Part shown: positions 59,583-64,000 of the stretch, piece after piece
Position numbering within the stretch: position 1 is the first letter of the stretch
Layout: every line of letters begins with the position of its first letter
Assembly: GCA_030654695.1 (NCBI GenBank)
Contig: JAURWY010000026.1
Coordinates: 1 to 64,000 of the forward strand
Reading direction: 5' to 3'
DNA: 64,000 bases
Source: Polaromonas sp.
GTDB taxonomy: Bacteria > Pseudomonadota > Gammaproteobacteria > Burkholderiales > Burkholderiaceae_C
Position numbers and translations under genes: made by a program
Notes under the pieces: generated by a model
What the model saw: only the letters and a program-made list of their open reading frames with translations
What the model was told of the DNA's origin: nothing
The model's database searches: none

Positions 59583-62411
59583 TTAGGCGCCTAAGCTGTG
59601 ACTGCCGCTGGACGCATGGCTGAAGTAGCGCCGGCTGATGAGGTCAGACAGCTCCAGCGCTGAGACGGCGCAGCGCTCGAGTTGTCGTTGCAAACGCTCA
59701 TGCGGCTGGGATGCCGTGCGGTCGCTAGTGCTGTCGCTGGCACCGTACAAGTCGGTGAGCGTCCAGCTGCCGGGGTCGGGCAGGTTCATCGCCAATGCGG
59801 CCATTTGGCCGAGATCGGTGCCTTCTAGTTTGGCCAAACGCGCCCGCAGGGTTTGCGTCACCCAAGCGATCGAGCGCGGATTGTCGCGGTCTAGCACCAG
59901 CAAGTCGAGCAGCGCCACGGTGTCCCGGCGCTGCTGGTACTGCGCATGAAAGGTGATGGTGCTGTCAAACAGCGCGACGATGGCGGCAAAACCACTGTCG
60001 TCTTCTGCCGCGCCAGTCTCAAAGCCAAGCATCAAGGCGGACGCGAGTGTGTTCAGTCGCTCGATGTGCCGGCCAATGCTGAGCAAACGCCAGCCGTCGT
60101 CACGCATCATGCGGTCGGTTTGTGCGCCGGTCATGGCCGCCAGAAAGGCGCTGGCACCGTCGAGCGCGCGCAGGGCTTCTTGGGTTGAATACGCCGCCCC
60201 TTGCCTGCCTTTATCAGCGGCGCTGCTGATTTTTTTGCAGCGTGTGAAAAACTCGGCTTCGGCATGCACGATGGTTTTCCACTGCTCTTGCGACAGCCGC
60301 TCGCGCACCGCAGAGGCCGCATTTTTCAGCGCGTGCAAGCTGTAGCCAACGCTGGCGGCTTGGGTCATGTCAGCCAAGTTAGCGATCAGCGAGCGTTCAA
60401 AGACACGCTTAGCCTGCGTGGCCGGCGGCACCGTGGGCACCACCAAGGCGTTGTTGACGGCCATGGCGCTGAGCCAAGCCAGCAAAGGCTGAGAGGATTG
60501 ATCGTCGCCCGACAGACTTTGCAGCGTGAGTTGGGCCAGCCTGACTGAGTTTTCGGCGCGCTCGGTGTAGCGGCCCAGCCAAAAAAGATGTTCGGCCGCG
60601 CGGCTGGTCACAGCGCGCTTTTTGCGCAGCGGTGGCAAGGTGGCGATGGCCGGTAAAGCCGGTGCATTCAAAGACGCGGTCGCCGCGCTGGCAGGTGCTG
60701 AAAAAGGCGCAGGCGTCGCGCCAAGTGCCCAGACATCAGCACTGCTACCGCCGTGCTGCATTGACGCTATGTTTTCGTTTTTACCCGCCAGCCGGGCCAG
60801 TCCACCGGGCAGGACTTGCCAAGAATTTTGGCCATCAGAGACCGCAAAGACGCGGACCATGGCGGAGCAGGGAGCCATTTTTTCGCCTTGCCATGTGGGT
60901 GTTTGCGACAGCGGCAAATAAGCTTGCACGGTGTAGTCTTCCCCGTGGCGCATGATGCGACCGGCCCATTCGTCCAGCTTGGCGCGGCTCAACGTCTGGC
61001 CGATCACCGATGGCAAGCCCGAGGCTGGGTAGGTGGGTTTGATGACGCAGTCTTTCAACTGAGGCAGCACCGATTGCAAAGCCGCTTGCTCACCGCACCA
61101 CCACGTGGCCAGCGATGGCAGCGCGAGTTTTTCACCCAGCAAGTGCTCAGACAGGGCCGGCAAAAAGCCCAGTAAGGCCGGTGACTCCAAAAACGCCGAG
61201 CCCGGTGAATTAGCCACCAACACGTTGCCGGCGCGAATGACTTGCAGCAGGCCTGGCACGCCGAGGGTGGAGTCAGAGCGCAATTCGAGCGGGTCGAGAA
61301 ACTCGTCATCAAGCCGTTTCAAAATGCCGTGCACCGGCTCTAGGCCTTGCAGCGTTTTAAGAAACAGGCGGTCGTCCCGAACCATCAGGTCGCTGCCTTC
61401 AACCAAGGTCAGGCCGAGGTAACGCGCTAAGTAAGCGTGTTCAAAATACGTTTCGTTGTAGGGGCCGGGTGTCAGCAGGACAATCCGAGGTTCACCGGTG
61501 TTCACATCTTGCATCGGGCAGGCGGCCTTCATGCCGTCGACCAGTGCCCTGTAAGACCCAGCAAGACGCTGTACGTTCATCTCGCGAAAAGCCTCTGGAA
61601 ACTGCATTGAAATACTTAAACGGTTTTCAAGCAAGTAACCCAGGCCCGAGGGCGCTTGTGTGCGCTGCGAGACGACCCACCAGTTGCCGTCAGGGCCACG
61701 CGCCAAGTCAAATGCTGCAATGTGCAAGAACTTGCCCCCCGCTGGCTGACTGCCATGCATGGGGCGCAAATAGCCGGGGTGACCTTGAACCAACGCGGCA
61801 GGTAACAGGCCTAGCCGTGGCAATTCTTGCGCGCTATAAACGTCGGCCATGATGCGGTCTAGCAAGCGTGCCCGTTGTGCCACACCGGCTTCAATGCTGA
61901 CCCAGTCCTGCGGCGTCAACAGCATCGGGAACAGGTCCAGCGCCCAAGGTCGCTGCGGCCCGTCGGCATCGGCGTAGACGTTGTAGGTGACGCCGTTGTC
62001 GCGGATCAGTCGCTGCAAATTGGCGTTACGGTGGTTCAGGTCAGAAAAACCGTTGGCACCGAGCTGGGTGAAAAACGCGTTCCAAGCGGGCGCCAGTTCG
62101 GCTTGGGCCTCAGGCGGCGTGGTCGCTAATGGCTCTATCGACTGTGATTGACTTTGGCTCTGTGTTTGACCCTGGCCCTGGCTTTGAGCTTGGCTTTGGC
62201 CAGCGATACCCAGCGGTCCTGGCGGCGGGTTTTGCACCTGTCCGGACTGAGCCCCTGCGGGCAGCTTTTGTGTTGCAACCGGACGCTTCGAGGTGGCCCC
62301 TCGCAGCTCGTCAAAATGACCGGTAGCCGCCGACGGCGCAAGGGCCAGCGCCAGATCGGCAGCTGACTCCGGCGCTGCGGCGTCGAACAGGGACGGGTTG
62401 TTGTTTTCCAC
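59583..62411 (-). CDS. Circularly permuted ATP-grasp (type 2) fused to alpha-E domain
   Basis: This is a fusion protein of 942 residues. After a low-complexity N-terminus rich in Gln, Ser and Gly (residues about 70-92), the circularly permuted type 2 ATP-grasp domain spans about 130-580, with segments such as RILLD-like ARLLDRIMADVYS, VLLTPGPYNETYFEHAYLAR and VLVANSPGSAFLES. From about residue 600 (AVTSRAAEHLFWLGRYTERAENSVR) the all-helical alpha-E domain (DUF403) follows to the end. Elsewhere these two are often separate genes. ATP-grasp enzymes form amide bonds, so a peptide or isopeptide ligation is predicted. The start is GTG at 62411. Confidence 0.92.
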   Translation of the reverse strand: MENNNPSLFDAAAPESAADLALALAPSAATGHFDELRGATSKRPVATQKLPAGAQSGQVQNPPPGPLGIAGQSQAQSQGQGQTQSQSQSQSIEPLATTPPEAQAELAPAWNAFFTQLGANGFSDLNHRNANLQRLIRDNGVTYNVYADADGPQRPWALDLFPMLLTPQDWVSIEAGVAQRARLLDRIMADVYSAQELPRLGLLPAALVQGHPGYLRPMHGSQPAGGKFLHIAAFDLARGPDGNWWVVSQRTQAPSGLGYLLENRLSISMQFPEAFREMNVQRLAGSYRALVDGMKAACPMQDVNTGEPRIVLLTPGPYNETYFEHAYLARYLGLTLVEGSDLMVRDDRLFLKTLQGLEPVHGILKRLDDEFLDPLELRSDSTLGVPGLLQVIRAGNVLVANSPGSAFLESPALLGFLPALSEHLLGEKLALPSLATWWCGEQAALQSVLPQLKDCVIKPTYPASGLPSVIGQTLSRAKLDEWAGRIMRHGEDYTVQAYLPLSQTPTWQGEKMAPCSAMVRVFAVSDGQNSWQVLPGGLARLAGKNENIASMQHGGSSADVWALGATPAPFSAPASAATASLNAPALPAIATLPPLRKKRAVTSRAAEHLFWLGRYTERAENSVRLAQLTLQSLSGDDQSSQPLLAWLSAMAVNNALVVPTVPPATQAKRVFERSLIANLADMTQAASVGYSLHALKNAASAVRERLSQEQWKTIVHAEAEFFTRCKKISSAADKGRQGAAYSTQEALRALDGASAFLAAMTGAQTDRMMRDDGWRLLSIGRHIERLNTLASALMLGFETGAAEDDSGFAAIVALFDSTITFHAQYQQRRDTVALLDLLVLDRDNPRSIAWVTQTLRARLAKLEGTDLGQMAALAMNLPDPGSWTLTDLYGASDSTSDRTASQPHERLQRQLERCAVSALELSDLISRRYFSHASSGSHSLGA

Positions 62412-62447
62412 GGGGCCTTAAGTATGCCTTCTGTAAAGCTAGTGCCT

Positions 62448-64000
62448 TTAGCGCAGGTCCAAAGTGAAAGGGAACTCGCGGCTGACTCCTTCTTTTTGCA
62501 CGCGCATTTTCCCGGGCGTGTGGCCAAGCTGGAAAAACCGCATCAAGCGACGACTTTCGGCCTCGAACGAATTGACCGGCAGTGAGTCGTAGCTGAGACC
62601 GCCCGGGTGCGACACGTGGTACTGGCAGCCACCCAAAGAGCGCTCGTTCCAGGTGTCGACGATGTCAAAGGTCAGCGGCGCATGCACGCCAATCGACGGG
62701 TGCAATGCCGAGGGCGGGTTCCAGGCTTTGTAGCGCACACCGCCGACATATTCGCCCACGGTGCCGGTGTTTTGCAGCGGCAGCGGCCTGCCATTGACGG
62801 TGATGACGTAGCGGTCGTTGTTCAGGCCGGTCACGCGCATCTCGACGCGCTCCAGCGAAGAGTCAACATAACGCACGGTGCCGCCAGACGAGCCTTCTTC
62901 GCCCATCACATGCCAAGGCTCTAACGCGCCGCGCAGCGTGAGTTCAATGCCGCGTGTTTGCACCTGACCGATGAGCGGAAAGCGGAACTCAAAGTGCGGT
63001 TCAAACCAAGCCATCTCGAAGGCGTAGCCTTCTTCACGCAGCTCTGCCAGCACGTCCTCAAAGTCCATGCGGATAAAGCTGGGCAGCAAAAAGCGGTCGT
63101 GCAGCTCGGTGCCCCAACGCGTGAGTTTGTGCTGGCCTGGCTTCTTCCAGAAACGCGCCACCAGTGCCCGCAGCAGCAGTTGCTGCGCAATGCTCATGCG
63201 GGCATGCGGCGGCATTTCAAAGGCGCGCAGCTCCAGCAAACCGAGCCTGCCGGTGGACGAGTCGGGCGAGTACATCTTGTCGATGCAAAACTCGCTGCGG
63301 TGCGTGTTGCCGGTGACGTCAACCAGAATGTTGCGCAGCGTCCGGTCAACAATCCACGGCGGCATCCCGGCACCGTATTTAGCGCGGTTGTTTTGAATCT
63401 CGCGCAGGGCGATTTCAAGCTCGTAGAGTTGGTCGTTGCGGGCTTCGTCGACGCGCGGCGCTTGGCTGGTCGGGCCGATGAACATGCCAGAGAAAAGATA
63501 GCTCAGCGCCGGGTGGTTGTGCCAGTAAGCGATCAAGCTGGCGAGCAGTTCGGGTTTGCGTAAAAACGGGCTGTCAGACGGCGTCGCGCCGCCCATCACA
63601 AAGTGGTTGCCGCCGCCGGTGCCGGTGTGGCGCCCGTCGTTCATGAACTTCTCGGCCGACAGATGTGTTTCGTGCGCCACTTCGTACAAAAACTCGGTGT
63701 GCTCGACCAGCTCGCCCCAGTTGTAGGCGGGGTGAATATTGACTTCGATGACGCCGGGGTCGGGCGTGACTTGGAGCATTTTCAGGCGCGGATCGCGCGG
63801 CGGCGGGTAGCCTTCCAAAACGATTTTCACGGCCAGTGATTCTGCCGTGGCTTCAATCCCGGCGAGCAGGTCAAGGTAGTCTTCCAGGCGCTCCAGCGGC
63901 GGCATGAAGATGTAGAGCGCGCCGGTTTCACCTTGGCCTTTGACCTTGTCCGGATCGGCCTTGGCTTTGTTGCCGGCTTTCGGGCCGTTGGCGCGGTCCG
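62448..64000 (-). CDS. DUF2126 / transglutaminase-like protein, C-terminal part (runs off window)
   Basis: The reading frame is open to the right edge (31 further codons beyond the internal Met at 63905), so the N-terminal transglutaminase-like half is outside the window. The visible 517 or so residues match the DUF2126 C-terminal region, with [40 protein letters not shown] and [19 protein letters not shown]. The order DUF2126, ATP-grasp/alpha-E, transglutaminase on one strand with gaps of 36 and 37 bases indicates an operon. DUF2126 itself has no defined activity; some similarity to glutamate-cysteine ligase-like folds is proposed for the region. Confidence 0.9.
   Translation of the reverse strand, partial: DRANGPKAGNKAKADPDKVKGQGETGALYIFMPPLERLEDYLDLLAGIEATAESLAVKIVLEGYPPPRDPRLKMLQVTPDPGVIEVNIHPAYNWGELVEHTEFLYEVAHETHLSAEKFMNDGRHTGTGGGNHFVMGGATPSDSPFLRKPELLASLIAYWHNHPALSYLFSGMFIGPTSQAPRVDEARNDQLYELEIALREIQNNRAKYGAGMPPWIVDRTLRNILVDVTGNTHRSEFCIDKMYSPDSSTGRLGLLELRAFEMPPHARMSIAQQLLLRALVARFWKKPGQHKLTRWGTELHDRFLLPSFIRMDFEDVLAELREEGYAFEMAWFEPHFEFRFPLIGQVQTRGIELTLRGALEPWHVMGEEGSSGGTVRYVDSSLERVEMRVTGLNNDRYVITVNGRPLPLQNTGTVGEYVGGVRYKAWNPPSALHPSIGVHAPLTFDIVDTWNERSLGGCQYHVSHPGGLSYDSLPVNSFEAESRRLMRFFQLGHTPGKMRVQKEGVSREFPFTLDLR

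Noticed and set aside
62135..62203. CRISPR-like or phase-variation array
   Set aside because: The repeats are short, contiguous and in coding frame, with no spacers. It is low-complexity protein sequence.

Overview
The window is chromosomal DNA from a betaproteobacterium, most likely a member of the Burkholderiales and probably the Comamonadaceae. The evidence is the high GC content, the protein sequences, and several gene orders familiar from that group: nuoG-N followed by DUF2818/NUDIX/DUF1178, pyrG-kdsA-eno-ftsB, dapA-bamC and parE-parC. The genus cannot be fixed from sequence alone. Coding density is very high and no gene-free stretch reaches 300 bases. The longest gaps are 16358-16597, 34851-35086, 48073-48259 and 13095-13273. 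I see no tRNA, rRNA, CRISPR array, prophage or insertion sequence.

Layout: (1) 1-11299 holds the end of the complex I operon (nuoG to nuoN) and three small followers (DUF2818, NUDIX hydrolase, DUF1178). (2) 11313-19835 carries an MsbA-like exporter, an FAD monooxygenase and an AttEFGH-like set (lipocalin-like AttH, FtsX-type permease, LolD-like ATPase). (3) 19841-29391 contains the tsaE-amiC-mutL-miaA series, interrupted by an MFS pump, a lipoprotein hydrolase, DUF3429 and DedA, then queG. (4) 29357-34850 is a transport block: AEC carrier, Bug-type binding protein and a TAXI-TRAP system with DUF1850. (5) 35087-46349 is housekeeping: xerD, cfa, a DUF455 ferritin-like protein, gamma carbonic anhydrase, hslO, a P-loop protein, ftsB, eno, kdsA, pyrG, coaBC and dut. 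(6) 46352-58531 has a SlyD-like isomerase, a YcfD-like oxygenase, a tiny Ala/Pro lipoprotein, an MBL hydrolase, bamC, dapA, a small membrane protein with a methyltransferase, an MFS carrier, parE, parC and RidA. (7) 58598-64000 is a transglutaminase / circularly permuted ATP-grasp plus alpha-E / DUF2126 cluster that runs off the right edge.

Main points of interest: a diverged 77-codon tandem duplication with an in-frame stop in nuoG; a palindromic repeat inserted in frame in miaA; a perfect 15-bp inverted repeat just upstream of attH; a recurring -10-like hexamer 6-7 nt before start codons that lack Shine-Dalgarno sequences, which suggests widespread leaderless transcription and is most striking in the symmetric 14-bp slyD/ycfD intergenic; and the biochemically obscure ATP-grasp/alpha-E/transglutaminase cluster. 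The nuoG anomaly and a change in synonymous codon use within nuoL also raise the possibility that the first 6 kb is a mosaic, either natural or an assembly chimera.
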